From contig JAZAQT010000348.1 of the NCBI GenBank assembly GCA_036417435.1, forward strand, positions 124,001-188,000: a stretch of DNA of 64,000 bases. The letters are read 5' to 3'. Positions 23,098 through 36,174 of the stretch are shown here, piece by piece; the stretch's first letter is position 1; each line of letters starts with the position of its first letter. The DNA is from Inia geoffrensis (lineage: Eukaryota > Chordata > Mammalia > Artiodactyla > Iniidae). Below the pieces are notes generated by a model, which was not told the DNA's origin, did no database searches, and worked only from the letters and a program-made list of their open reading frames with translations. Made by a program: the position numbers and the translations under genes.

Positions 23098-24786
23098 ATG
23101 GGTGGAGCAGTAGATGATCTCACTAATCCCGGCCAATTAGAGGCAGCAAGACACATATCCCAGGATATCACACTTTTGTCTGCCATCGAAATACGGATAC
23201 TGAGGAAGCTAGTACAAAAAGGAAACACAGGTTCACAAAGGGAAGAAAGAAGCCTGGAGTTCCCTGAGGGGGACATTGGAGACTGGGGAGGGTTAAGTAG
23301 GAGGTCGGGATTCACAGAAACTCGCTTAACGCTTAACGTATCAAACAGTGCTCAGCAAGAGGGACCCACCCGAAAGCACAGGGAACACTACAAAACATTC
23401 CTCAAGAAAAGAAGAGTGCAAAGAATCCGAAACCCTAAGGGTATAGCTACGTGTATAATTGCATCAAGTGGCCGGACAACACAAACAGACGCAACATTGC
23501 ATATGAACTAGGCTGAAAGGGAAAAGTGCTGTACAATGACAAGGCAAGTAAGGGGTTAAGCAATGCCTACTCTGTTACCTCAGGCCCCTGTGATGTCATT
23601 ACCACGGTAAGGGTCCTGGAGCCTCGGCAGGCTTGGGTCCCACAGCCGGAGCATGCTGCTGCTGAGGCAGCAAGGGAGCAGGACGTGCCACCTGACAAGC
23701 GGCACCTCGGACCGCTATTGCCCATTCTCCCCTGCGTGGTACCACAATCTCCCGATCCAACGCGGCCCTTCTACAGTTAAGCGAAGCCTGGTGTACCCAA
23801 ATGAGGGTGGAGCAGCTGAGAGGGGAGCGCGGTGAAGAAACCGGATCTCCACAGCTCCTGCTAGGCAGGTTCCCACCTCCAGCTCTCTTCATTAGAGTCG
23901 CCCCACCTGCGAACCACGGCACCCTCCGCATAGCCCACTTGCAAGGCTTGCGATATGCCTGGGATGGGGCAGTGCAGGTCAAGGGGCAGGGGGTGAGCAT
24001 ACACAAGCCCAGAGGTGTGTGTTTAGCCACGTTCGCCTCCCCATTGCCAATCCAACACCGGGACCCCCGCTAACGCTTTCTTTCCCCAGGTTACAAGAGA
24101 CGACACGGAGTAGTGCTGCCGCCTCGTGGCACACTGCCGTAACAACCTTACCAACTGTGCTGAAAAGCACCTATCCTTCACAAGGCCTAGAGCCTGCCCC
24201 TTTGCAAACACAACCCTGCCCTCCAGACATATCCTGGGCTAGGTAATCTGAAATGAATCCAAATCAGGCTCGACTCTCAGGCAGAAACCCTTCAAGACCT
24301 CAGTGGTACTCACACGCGTTTCAGAAAACAGCACATTCAAATGAAAAGATGCTCAGGATCTCTCATGATTAGAGAGTGAAAAGAAAGCTAGATGAGGGGA
24401 TCCCTGGCTGCAATCCTCTTAAACCGTAAAATTTTAAGTGCTCTAGAGGGCATGCCACAAAGTGAAGCAAGCTATTGCTGTTGGTGGGATTGTAAACTGG
24501 TAACAGACGGTATGAGGATCAGTAGGCACATTCCTTACCACACTAAACACTGGAGGTACCACGAGATTCGGCAACAACGCTGCAGGTCGTATAACCAGAG
24601 ATTAGCATCATTGGAAGGAAACACTTGCACCCCAGCAGCCGTTGTGGTACCCCTGACCACAGCCAAGACATACAAACAAACGAACTGTCGCGCGAGGGGT
24701 GAAGGGAGAAAGATGTTCCACTACCCACACACCCTCGACTACCACTCAGCCATAGAATAAAATGAACTCATAGTGTTTGCAGCAGC
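23098..24786 (+). repeat. Monomer B6, 1689 bp
   Basis: Class B copy closest to B2, with CGGATCTCC and GTGTACCCAAATG. Private GGGAACACTAC near 23384. Confidence 0.92.
24116..24129 (-). promoter_or_regulatory. CTCF-like core, B6
   Basis: CCACGAGGCGGCAG. Confidence 0.6.
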
Positions 24787-26407
24787 ATGGGTGGAGCACT
24801 AAAAGATCTCACTAACTCTGGTCAATTAGAGGCAGCGAGACACATATCCCCGCATATCACTTATGTGTGCAGTCTACCTAGGGACACAAAGGAAGCTAGG
24901 AAAGAAAGGAAACACAGGTTCACAAAGGGAAGAAAGAAGCGAGGAGTTCGAACAGGGGGAGATTGGAGACCGGGGAAGGGTGAATTACGAGAGTGGGATT
25001 CACAGAAAAACATTTAACCTATCAAAAAGTGCTCATCAAGGGCGACTCACCCGAAAGAACATGGGACGCTACAGAATATTCCTGGATAAACTAACAGCGC
25101 AAAGAATCCGAAACCCGACAGGTAGAGCTACGTTTGAAATTGCATCAAGGGGCTGTAGAGCTGAAAGAGACGCAACATTGTATATAAACTCTGCTGAAAG
25201 GGAAAACAACTGTTCAATGACAAGGCAAGTAAGGGCTTAAGAAATGCCCACATTCTTACCTCAGGTCTCTGTGACGTCGGCTGGTGTCAGACCCCTGGAG
25301 CCTCAGCAGGCCTGTGTCCCGCGGCTGGAGGATGCCGCTGCTGTTCTCCCCTGCGTGGTACGAAAATCTCCTGATCCAACATGGCCCTCCTGCAGGTAAG
25401 CACAGCCGCATGCACCCAAATGATGGTGGAACAGCTGAGAGGGAAGGGCTGTGAAGAAACCGGATCTCCACAGCTCCTGCTAGGCAAGTTCCCGCCACCA
25501 GCTCACTTCATTAGCGTCGCCGCACCTGCGAACCACGGCACCCTCTGAGTAGCCCACTTGCAAGGCTTGCGATATGCCTGGGGTGGGGCAGTGCAGGTGA
25601 AGGGGCAGGAGGTGAGCCTACAAAAGGCCAGGTGTGTGTGTTTAGCCACGTTCGACTCCCCATGTCCAATCCAACACCGGGAACCCCGCTAAGGCTTTCT
25701 TTCCCCACGTTCGCAGAGACGGCACGGTGCAGTGCTGCCGCCTCGTGGCACACTGCCGTAACAATCTTACCAACTGTGCTCAAGGGCACCTATCATCCAC
25801 AAGGCCTACGGCCTGAGGCTTTGGAGACACAACCCTGCCCTCAAGAAATATCCTGGGCTAGGTCATCTGAAACAAATTCAAATCAGGCCCGACATAGAGG
25901 CAGGAACCTTTAAAGAACTCAGTGGTACTCACCCGCGCGTTTTAGAAAACAGCACATTCAAAAGAAAAGATGCTCAGGATCTGTCCTGATTAGAGAGTGC
26001 AAAGAAAGCTAGACGAGGTGTTCCCTGGCTGCAGTCCTCTCAAACGCTAAAAGCGTAAGTGCTCAAGAGGGCATGCGAAAAAGAGAAGCCAGCTATTGCT
26101 GTTGGTGGGATTGTAAATCGCTAACAGCCGGTAAGGGGAACAGTAGGCAAATTCCTTACCAAACTAAACACTGTAGGCACCACGAGATTCGGCCACCCCA
26201 CTGCAGGTCGTATAACCAGAGACTAGCATCATTGGAAGGAAGCACTTGCACCCAAGCAGTCCTTATCGTTCCCATGACCGCGGCCAAGACATAGGAACGA
26301 ACGCAATGGGGAGCGAGGGGTGAATGGAGAAAGATGTTCTGCTACCTACGCACCCTCGACCACCACTCAGCCACAGAACAAAATGAACCCATACTCGTTG
26401 CAGCAGC
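24787..26407 (+). repeat. Monomer C6, 1621 bp
   Basis: Class C copy sharing TGCTCAAGGGC and GCATGCGAAAAAGAG with C1. Private ACTAAAAGATCTC at the start. Confidence 0.92.
25735..25748 (-). promoter_or_regulatory. CTCF-like core, C6
   Basis: CCACGAGGCGGCAG. Confidence 0.6.
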
Positions 26408-28026
26408 ATGGGTGGAGCACTAAATGATCTCACTAATTCTGGTCAATTAGAGGCAGCAAGACACCTATCCCCGGATATCACTTATGTGTGCATTCTACCT
26501 AGAGATACAAAGGAAGCTAGTAAAGAAAGGAAACACAGGTTCACAAAGGGAAGAAAGAAGCGAGGAGTTCCCACAGGGGGAGGTTGGAGACCGGGGAAGG
26601 GTGAATTAGGACATTGGGATTAACAGAAACACACTTAAAATGTCAAAAATTGCTCAACAAGGGCGACTCAACCGAAAGCACATGGGACACTACAAAATAT
26701 TCCTCGATAAACAAACAGGGCAAAGAATCCGAAACCCTACAGGTACACCTACGTTCATAATTGCATCACGTGGCTGTAGAACTCAAAGAGACGGAGCATT
26801 GTATATAAACTATGCTGAACGAGGAAAGGACTGTTCAATGACAAGGCAAGTAAAGGCTTAAGAAATGCCCACTTTCTTACCTTAGGCCACTGGGACGTCG
26901 GCTGGTGTCAGGACCCTGGAGCCTCAGCAGGCCTGTGTCCCGAGGCTGGAGGATGCTGCTGCTGTTCTCCCCTGCGAGGTACGAAAATCGCACGATCCAA
27001 CATTGCCCTCCTACAGGTAAGCACAGCCTGGTGCACCCAGATGATGGTGGAACAGCTGAGACGGAAGGGCTGTGATGAAACCGGATCTCCACAGCTCCTG
27101 CCAGCCAAGTTCCCACCTCCAGCCCACTTCATTAGAGTCGCCCCACCTGCGAACCACGGCGCTCTCTGAGTAGCCCACTTGCAAGGCTTGCGATATGCCA
27201 AGGGTGGAGCAGTGCAGGTTAAGGGGCAGGAGGTGAGCCTACAAAAGACCAGGTGTGTGTGTTTAGCCGCGTTCGACTCCCCATTTCCAACCCAACACCG
27301 GGAACCCCGCTAAGGCTTTCTTTCGCCACGTTACTAGAGACGACACGGTGCAGTGCGGCCACCTCGTGGCACACTGCCGTAACAATCTTACCAACTGTGC
27401 TCAAGGGCACCTATCATCCACAAGGCCTACGGTCTGCTGTTTTGCAGAAACAACCCTGCCCTCAAGAAATATCCTGGGCTAGGTAATCTGAAACGAATTC
27501 AAATCAGGCCCGACCCTGAGGCAGGAACCTTTCAAAAACTCACTGGTACCCACCTGCATTTTAGAAAACAGCACATTCAAAAGAAAAGATGCTCAGGATC
27601 TGTCCTGATTAGAGAGTGCAAAGAAAGCTAGACGAGGTGTTCCCTGGCTGCTGTCCTCTCGAACCCTAAAAGCGTAAGTGCTCAAGAGGGCATGCCAAAA
27701 AGTGAAGCCAGCTATTGCTGTTGGTGGGGTTGTAAATCGCTAACAGCCGGTATGAGGCACAGTAGGCATATTCCTTACCAAACTAAACACTGGAAGTACC
27801 ACGAGATTCGGCATCCCCGCTGCAGGTCGTATAACCAGAGACAAGCATCATTGGAAGGAAGCACTTGCACCCCAGCAGTCATTGTGGTTCCCATGACCGC
27901 AGCCAAAACATAGAAATGGACGGAATGGGGACCGAAGGGTGAATGGAGAAAGATGTTCTGCTACCTATGCACCCTCGAGCACCACTCAGCCACAGAACAA
28001 AATGAACCCATACTCGTTGCAGCAGC
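26408..28026 (+). repeat. Monomer A5, 1619 bp, A'-like
   Basis: Class A copy with several A' states and private AAAATGTCAAAAATTG near 26637 and TTTCGCCACGTTACTAG near 27321. Its CTCF-like core is the CGGCCACCTCGTGG variant. Confidence 0.92.
27356..27369 (-). promoter_or_regulatory. CTCF-like core, A5
   Basis: CCACGAGGTGGCCG, the same variant as A3. Confidence 0.42.
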
Positions 28027-29715
28027 ATGGGTGGAGCAGTAGATGATCTCACTAATCCCGGCCAATTAGAGGCAGCAAGACACATATACAAGGATATCAC
28101 ACTTTTCTCTGCCATTGAAATACGGATACTGAGGAAGCTAGTACACAAAGGAAACACAGGTTCACAAAAGGAAGAGAGAAGCCTGGAATTCCCTGAGGGG
28201 GAAATTGGAGACTGGGGAGGGTTAAGTAGGAGGTCGGGATTCACAGAAACTCGCTTAACGCTTAACGTATCAAACAGTGCTCATCAAGAGGGAGCCACCC
28301 GAAAGCACAGGGAACGCTACAAAACATTCCTCAAGAAAAGAAGAGTGCAAAGAATCCGAAACCCTAAGGGTATAGCTACGTGTATAATTGCATCAAGTGG
28401 CCGGAGAACACAAACAGACGCAACAGTGCCTATGAACTAGGCTGAAAGTGAAAAGTACTGTACAATGACAAGGCAAGTAAGGGGTTAAGCAATGCCTACT
28501 CTGTTACCTCAGGCCCCTGTGATGTCATTACCACGGTAAGGGTCCTGGAGCCTCGGCAGGCTTGGGTCCCACAGCCGGAGCATGCTGCTGCTGAGGCAGC
28601 AAGGGAGCAGGACGTGCCACCTGACAAGCGGCACCTCGGACCGCTATTGCCCATTCTCCCCTGCGTGGTACCACAATCTCCCGATCCAACGCGGCCCTTC
28701 TACAGTTAAGCGAAGCCTGGTGCACCCAAATGAGGGTGGAGCAGCTGAGAGGGGAGCGCGGTGAAGAAATCGGATCTCCACAGCTCCTGCTAGGCAGGTT
28801 CCCACCTCCAGCTCTCTTCATTAGAGTCGCCCCACCTGCGAACCACGGCACCCTCCGCATAGCCCACTTGCAAGGCTTCCGATATGCCTCGGATGGGGCA
28901 GTGCATGTGAAGGGGCAGGGGGTGAGCATACACAAGCCCAGAGTTGTGTGTTTAGCCACGTTCGCCTCCCCATTGCCAATCCAACACCGGGACCCCCGCT
29001 AACACTTTCTTTCCCCAGGTTACAAGAGACGACACACAGTAGTGCTGCCGCCTCGTGGCACACTGCCGTAACAACCTTACCAACTGTGCTGAAAAGCACC
29101 TATCCTTCACAAGGCCTAGAGCCTGCCCCTTTGCAAACACAACCCTGCCCTCCAGACATATCCTGGGCTAGGTAATCTGAAATGAATCCAAATCAGGCTC
29201 GACTCTCAGGCAGAAACCCTTCAAGACCTCAGTGGTACTCACACGCGTTTCAGAAAACAGCACATTCAAATGAAAAGATGCTCAGGATCTCTCATGATTA
29301 GAGAGTGAAAAGAAAGCTAGATGAGGGGTTCCCTGGCTGCAATCCTCTTAAACCGTAAAATGTTAAGTGCTCTAGAGGGCATGCCACAAAGTGAAGCAAG
29401 CTATTGCTGTTGGTGTGATTGTAAACTGGTAACAGACGGTATGAGGATCAGTAGGCACATTCCTTACCACACTAAACACTGGAGGTACCACGAGATTCGG
29501 CAACAACGCTGCAGGTCGTATAACCAGAGATTAGCATCATTGGAAGGAAACACTTGCACCCCAGCAGCCGTTGTGGTACCCCTGACCACAGCCAAGACAT
29601 ACAAACAAACGAACTGTCGCGCGAGGGGTGAAGGGAGAAAGATGTTCCACGACCCACACACCCTCGACTACCACTCAGCCATAGAATAAAATGAACTCAT
29701 AGTGTTTGCAGCAGC
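28027..29715 (+). repeat. Monomer B7, 1689 bp, B'-like
   Basis: Class B copy sharing GAGGGGTTCCC, AAAATGTTAAGTG and TAACACTTTC with B'. It also has private changes (ACATATACAAGG, GGAAGAGAGAAGCC, GACACACAGTAG). Confidence 0.92.
29045..29058 (-). promoter_or_regulatory. CTCF-like core, B7
   Basis: CCACGAGGCGGCAG; preserved although B7 is otherwise divergent. Confidence 0.6.
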
Positions 29716-31336
29716 ATGGGTGGAGCACTAAATGATCTCACTAACTCTGGTCAATTAGAGGCAGCGAGACACATATCCCCGCATATCACTTATGTGTGCA
29801 GTCTACCTAGGGACACAAAGGAAGCTAGGAAAGAAAGGAAACACAGGTTCACAAAGGGAAGAAAGAAGCGAGGAGTTCGAACAGGGGGAGATTGGAGACC
29901 GGGGAAGGGTGAATTACGAGAGTGGGATTCACAGAAAAACATTTAACCTATCAAAAAGTGCTCATCAAGGGCGACTCACCCGAAAGAACATGGGACGCTA
30001 CAGAATATTCCTGGATAAACTAACAGCGCAAAGAATCCGAAACCCGACAGGTAGAGCTACGTTTCAAATTGCATCAAGGGGCTGTAGAGCTGAAAGAGAC
30101 GCAACATTGTATATAAACTCTGCTGAAAGGGAAAACAACTGTTCAATGACAAGGCAAGTAAGGGCTTAAGAAATGCCCACATTCTTACCTCAGGTCTCTG
30201 TGACGTCGGCTGGTGTCAGACCCCTGGAGCCTCAGCAGGCCTGTGTCCCGCGGCTGGAGGATGCTGCTGCTGTTCTCCCCTGCGTGGTACGAAAATCTCC
30301 TGATCCAACATGGCCCTCCTGCAGGTATGCACAGCCGCATGCACCCAAATGATGGTGGAACAGCTGAGAGGGAAGGGCTGTGAAGAAACCGGATCTCCAG
30401 AGCTCCTGCTAGGCAAGTTCCCGCCACCAGCTCACTTCATTAGCGTCGCCGCACCTGCGAACCACGGCACCCTCTGAGTAGCCCACTTGCAAGGCTTGCG
30501 ATATGCCTGGGGTGGGGCAGTGCAGGTGAAGGGGCAGGAGGTGAGCCTACAAAAGGCCAGGTGTGTGTGTTTAGCCACGTTCGACTCCCCATGTCCAATC
30601 CAACACCGGGAACCCCGCTAAGGCTTTCTTTCCCCACGTTCGCAGAGACGGCACGGTGCAGTGCTGCCGCCTCGTGGCACACTGCCGTAACAATCTTACC
30701 AACTGTGCTGAAGGGCACCTATCATCCACAAGGCCTACGGCCTGCGGCTTTGGAGACACAACCCTGCCCTCAAGAAATATCCTGGGCTAGGTCATCTGAA
30801 ACAAATTCAAATCAGGCCCGACACTGAGGCAGGAACCTTTCCAGAACTCAGTGGTACTCACCCGCGCGTTTTAGAAAACAGCACATTCAAAAGAAAAGAT
30901 GCTCAGGATCTGTCCTGATTAGAGAGTGCAAAGAAAGCTAGACGAGGTGTTCCCTGGCTGCAGTCCTCTCAAACGCTAAAAGCGTAAGTGCTCAAGAGGG
31001 CATGCCAAAAAGAGAAGCCAGCTATTGCTGTTGGTGGGATTGTAAATCGCTAACAGCCGGTAAGGGGAACAGTAGGCAAATTCCTTACCAAACTAAACAC
31101 TGTAGGCACCACGAGATTCGGCCACCCCACTGCAGGTCGTATAACCAGAGACTAGCATCATTGGAAGGAAGCACTTGCACCCAAGCAGTCCTTATCGTTC
31201 CCATGACCGCGGCCAAGACATAGGAACGAACGCAATGGGGAGCGAGGGGTGAATGGAGAAAGATGTTCTGCTACCTACGCACCCTCGACCACCACTCAGC
31301 CACAGAACAAAATGAACCCATACTCGTTGCAGCAGC
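29716..31336 (+). repeat. Monomer C7, 1621 bp
   Basis: Class C copy with the donor-like site changed to CAGGTATGC near 30324 and a private CTCCAGAGCTCC near 30396. Confidence 0.92.
30664..30677 (-). promoter_or_regulatory. CTCF-like core, C7
   Basis: CCACGAGGCGGCAG. Confidence 0.6.
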
Positions 31337-32957
31337 ATGGGTGGAGCACTAAATGATCTCACTAATTCTGGTCAACTAGAGGCAGCAAGACACCTATCCC
31401 CGGATATCACTTATGTGTGCATTCTACCTAGAGATACAAAGGAAGCTAGTAAAGAAAGGAAACACAGGTTCACAAAGGGAAGAAAGAAGCGAGGAGTTCC
31501 CACAGAGAGAGGTTGGAGACGGGGGAAGGGTGAATTAGGAGATTGGGATTAACAGAAACACACTTAAAATATCAAAAATTGCTCAACAAGGGCGACTCAA
31601 CCGAAAGCACATGGGACACTACAAAATATTCCTCGATAAACAAACAGGGCAAAGAATCCGAAACCCTACAGGTACAGCTACGTTCATAATTGCATCACGT
31701 GGCTGTAGAACTCAAAGAGACGGAGCATTGTATATAAACTATGCTGAACGAGGAAAGGACTGTTCAATGACAAGGCAAGTAAGGGCTTAAGAAATGCCCA
31801 CTTTCTTACCTTAGGCCACTGGGACGTCCGCTGGTGTCCGGACCCTGAAGCCTCAGCAGGCCTGTGTCCCGAGGCTGGAGGATGCTGCTGCTGTTCTCCC
31901 CTGCGAGGTACGAAAATCGCACGATCCAACATTGCCCTCCTACAGGTAAGCACAGCCTGGTGCACCCAGATGATGGTGGAACAGCTGAGAGGGAAGGGCT
32001 GTGATGAAACCGGATCTCCACAGCTCCTGCCAGCCAAGTTCCCACCTCCAGCCCACTTCATTAGAGTCGCCCCACCTGCGAACCCCGGCGCTCTCTGAAT
32101 AGCCCACTTGCAAGGCTTGCGATATGCCAAGGGTGGAGCAGTGCAGGTTAAGGGGCAGGAGGTGAGCCTACAAAAGACCAGGTGTGTGTGTGTTTAGCCG
32201 CGTTCGACTCCCGATTTCCAACCCAACACCGGGAACCACGCTAAGGCTTTCTTTCCCCACGTTACCAGAGACGACACGGAGCAGTGCGGCCGCCTCGTGG
32301 CACACTGCCCTAACAATCTTACCAACTCTGCTGAAGGGCACCTATCACCCACAAGGCCTACGGTCTGCCGTTTTGCAGAAACAACCCTGCCCTCAAGAAA
32401 TATCCTGGGCTAGGTCATCTGAAACGAATTCAAATCAGGCCCGACCCTGAGGCAGGAAACTTTCCACAACTCACTGGTACTCACCTGCGTTTTAGAAAAC
32501 AGCACATTCAAAAGAAAAGATGCTCAGGATCTGTCCTGATTAGAGAGTGCAAAGAAAGCTAGACGAGGTGTTCCCTGGCTGCTGTCCTCTCGAACCCTAA
32601 AAGTGTAAGTGCTCAAGAGGGCATGCCAAAAAGTGAAGCCAGCTATTGCTGTTGGTGGGGTTGTAAATCGCTAACAGCCGGTATGAGGCACAGTAGGCAT
32701 ATTCCTTACCAAACTAAACACTGGAAGTACCACGAGATTCGGCAACCCCGCTGCAGGTCGTATAACCAGAGACAAGCATCATTGGAAGGAAGCACTTGCA
32801 CCCCAGCAGTCATTGTGGTTCCCATGACCGCAGCCAAAACATAGAAATGGACGGAATGGGGACCGAAGGGTGAATGGAGAAAGATGTTCTGCTACCTATG
32901 CACCCTCGACCACCACTCAGCCACAGAACAAAATGAACCCATACTCGTTGCAGCAGC
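31337..32957 (+). repeat. Monomer A6, 1621 bp
   Basis: Class A copy with six GT units (32182-32193), private CCACAGAGAGAGG near 31501 and GAACCCCGGCGC near 32082. Confidence 0.92.
32287..32300 (-). promoter_or_regulatory. CTCF-like core, A6
   Basis: CCACGAGGCGGCCG. Confidence 0.45.
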
Positions 32958-34646
32958 ATGGGTGGAGCAGTAGATGATCTCACTAATCCCGGTCAATTAG
33001 AGGCAGCAAGACACATATCCCAGGATATCACACTTTTGTCTGCCATCGAAATACGGATACTGAGGAAGCTAGTACACAAAGGAAACACAGGTTCACAAAG
33101 GGAAGAAAGAAGCCTGGAGTTCCCTGAGGGGGACATTGGAGGCTGGGGAGGGTTAAGTAGGAGGTCGGGATTCACAGAAACTCGCTTAACGCTTAACGTA
33201 TCAAACAGTGCTCAGCAAGAGGGACCCACCCGAAAGCACAGGGAACGCTACAAATCATTCCTCAAGAAAAGAAGAGTGCAAAGAATCCGAAACCCTAAGG
33301 GTATAGCTACGTGTATAATTGCATCAAGTGGCCGGACAACACAAACAGACGCAACATTGCATATGAACTAGGCTGAAAGGGAAAAGTGCTGTACAATGAC
33401 AAGGCAAGTAAGGGGTTAAGCAATGCCTACTCTGTTACCTCAGGCCCCTGTGATGTCATTACCACGGTAAGGGTCCTGGAGCCTCGGCAGGCTTGGGTCC
33501 CACAGCCGGAGCATGCTGCTGCTGAGGCAGCAAGGGAGCAGGACGTGCCACCTGACAAGCGGCACCTCGGACCGCTATTGCCCATTCTCCCCTGCGTGGT
33601 ACCACAATCTCCCGATCCAACGCGGCCCTTCTACAGTTAAGCGAAGCCTGGTGCACCCAAATGAGGGTGGAGCAGCTGAGAGGGGAGCGCGGTGAAGAAA
33701 CCGGATCTCCACAGCTCCTGCTAGGCAGGTTCCCACCTCCAGCTCTCTTCATTAGAGTCGCCCCACCTGCGAACCACGGCACCCTCCGCATAGCCCACTT
33801 GCAAGGCTTGCGATATGCCTGGGATGGGGCAGTGCAGGTCAAGGGGCAGGGGGTGAGCATACACAAGCCCAGAGGTGTGTGTTTAGCCACGTTCGCCTCC
33901 CCATTGCCAATCCAACACCGGGACCCCCGCTAACGCTTTCTTTCCCCAGGTTACAAGAGACGACACGGAGTAGTGCTGCCGCCTCGTGGCACACTGCCGT
34001 AACAACCTTACCAACTGTGCTGAAAAGCACCTATCCTTCACAAGGCCTAGAGCCTGCCCCTTTGCAAACACAACCCTGCCCTCCAGACATATCCTGGGCT
34101 AGGTAATCTGAAATGAATCCAAATCAGGCTCGACTCTCAGGCAGAAACCCTTCAAGACCTCAGTGGTACTCACACGCGTTTCAGAAAACAGCACATTCAA
34201 ATGAAAAGATGCTCAGGATCTCTCATGATTAGAGAGTGAAAAGAAAGCTAGATGAGGGGATCCCTGGCTGCAATCCTCTTAAACCGTAAAATTTTAAGTG
34301 CTCTAGAGGGCATGCCACAAAGTGAAGCAAGCTATTGCTGTTGGTGGGATTGTAAACTGGTAACAGACGGTATGAGGATCAGTAGGCACATTCCTTACCA
34401 CACTAAACACTGGAGGTACCACGAGATTCGGCAACAACGCTGCAGGTCGTATAACCAGAGATTAGCATCATTGGAAGGAAACACTTGCACCCCAGCAGCC
34501 GTTGTGGTACCCCTGACCACAGCCAAGACATACAAACAAACGAACTGTCGCGCGAGGGGTGAAGGGAGAAAGATGTTCCACTACCCACACACCCTCGACT
34601 ACCACTCAGCCATAGAATAAAATGAACTCATAGTGTTTGCAGCAGC
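32958..34646 (+). repeat. Monomer B8, 1689 bp
   Basis: Class B copy with GTACACAAAGG and GTGCACCC, as in B1. Private ATTGGAGGCTGGGG near 33136. Confidence 0.92.
33976..33989 (-). promoter_or_regulatory. CTCF-like core, B8
   Basis: CCACGAGGCGGCAG. Confidence 0.6.
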
Positions 34647-35594
34647 ATGGGTGGAGCACTAAATGATCTCACTAACTCTGGTCAATTAGAGGCAGCGAGA
34701 CACATATCCCCGCATATCACTTATGTGTGCAGTCTACCTAGGGACACAAAGGAAGCTAGGAAAGAAAGGAAACACAGGTTCACAAAGGGAAGAAAGAAGC
34801 GAGGAGTTCGAACAGGGGGCGATTGGAGACCGGGGAAGGGTGAATTACGAGAGTGGGATTCACAGAAAAACATTTAACCTATCAAAAAGTGCTCATCAAG
34901 GGCGACTCACCCGAAAGAACATGGGACGCTACAGAATATTCCTGGATAAACTAACAGCGCAAAGAATCCGAAACCCGACAGGTAGAGCTACGTTTGAAAT
35001 TGCATCAAGGGGCTGTAGAGCTGAAAGAGACGCAACATTGTATATAAACTCTGCTGAAAGGGAAAACAACTGTTCAATGACAAGGCAAGTAAGGGCTTAA
35101 GAAATGCCCACATTCTTACCTCAGGTCTCTGTGACGTCGGCTGGTGTCAGACCCCTGGAGCCTCAGCAGGCCTGTGTCCCGCGGCTGGAGGATGCTGCTG
35201 CTGTTCTCCCCTGCGTGGTACGAAAATCTCCTGATCCAACATGGCCCTCCTGCAGGTAAGCACAGCCGCATGCACCCAAATGATGGTGGAACAGCTGAGA
35301 GGGAAGGGCTGTGAAAAAACCGGATCTCCACAGCTCCTGCTAGGCAAGTTCCCGCCACCAGCTCACTTCATTAGCGTCGCCGCACCTGCGAACCACGGCA
35401 CCCTCTGAGTAGCCCACTTGCAAGGCTTGCGATATGCCTGGGGTGGGGCAGTGCAGGTGAAGGGGCAGGAGGTGAGCCTACAAAAGGCCAGGTGTGTGTG
35501 TTTAGCCACGTTCGACTCCCCATGTCCAATCCAACACCGGGAACACCGCTAAGGCTTTCTTTCCCCACGTTCGCAGAGACGGCACGGTGCAGTG

Positions 35595-35608
35595 CTGCCG
35601 CCTCGTGG
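35595..35608 (-). promoter_or_regulatory. CTCF-like core, C8
   Basis: CCACGAGGCGGCAG. Confidence 0.6.
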
Positions 35609-36174
35609 CACACTGCCGTAACAATCTTACCAACTGTGCTGAAGGGCACCTATCATCCACAAGGCCTACGGCCTGCGGCTTTGGAGACACAACCCTGCCC
35701 TCAAGAAATATCCTGGGCTAGGTCATCTGAAACAAATTCAAATCAGGCCCGACACTGAGGCAGGAACCTTTCCAGAACTCAGTGGTACTCACCCGCGCGT
35801 TTTAGAAAACAGCACATTCAAAAGAAAAGATGCTCAGGATCTGTCCTGATTAGAGAGTGCAAAGAAAGCTAGACGAGGTGTTCCCTGGCTGCAGTCCTCT
35901 CAAACGCTAAAAGCGTAAGTGCTCAAGAGGGCATGCCAAAAAGAGAAGCCAGCTATTGCTGTTGGTGGGATTGTAAATCGCTAACAGCCGGTAAGGGGAA
36001 CAGTAGGCAAATTCCTTACCAAACTAAACACTGTAGGCACCACGAGATTCGGCCACCCCACTGCAGGTCGTATAACCAGAGACTAGCATCATTGGAAGGA
36101 AGCACTTGCACCCAAGCAGTCCTTATCGTTCCCATGACCGCGGCCAAGACAAAGGAACGAACGGAATGGGGAGC

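Larger units (their letters stand above)
21477..26407 (+). repeat. Trimer HOR unit T4 (A4-B6-C6), 4931 bp
   Basis: Complete A-B-C unit. A4 has six GT dinucleotides (22322-22333) against five in A1, which accounts for the extra two bases. C6 shares TGCTCAAGGGC and GCATGCGAAAAAGAG with C1 and has a private TTTAAAGAACTC near 25910. Confidence 0.92.
26408..31336 (+). repeat. Trimer HOR unit T5 (A5-B7-C7), 4929 bp, divergent
   Basis: The most divergent trimer. A5 carries bases otherwise typical of A' (GGTGTCAGGACCCTGGAGCC; TGCCGTAACAATC). B7 carries bases otherwise typical of B' (GAGGGGTTCCC, AAAATGTTAAGTG, TAACACTTTC, CACGACCCACAC) plus several private changes. C7 has CAGGTATGC where other C monomers have CAGGTAAGC. 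The unit looks intermediate between the two domains. Confidence 0.9.
1..36100 (+). repeat. Left domain: trimeric HOR (A-B-C, ~4.93 kb)
   Basis: The monomer order is (C tail) ABC ABC AB[C/A] B[C/A] BC ABC ABC ABC, where [C/A] is a hybrid monomer. Unit spacings are A 1619-1622, B 1689 and C 1619-1621 bp. Each class keeps its own diagnostic bases in every copy, so the trimer and not the monomer was the unit of amplification over most of the domain. The right limit is placed where the last C monomer acquires tetramer-domain bases (36,039-36,151). Confidence 0.93.
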
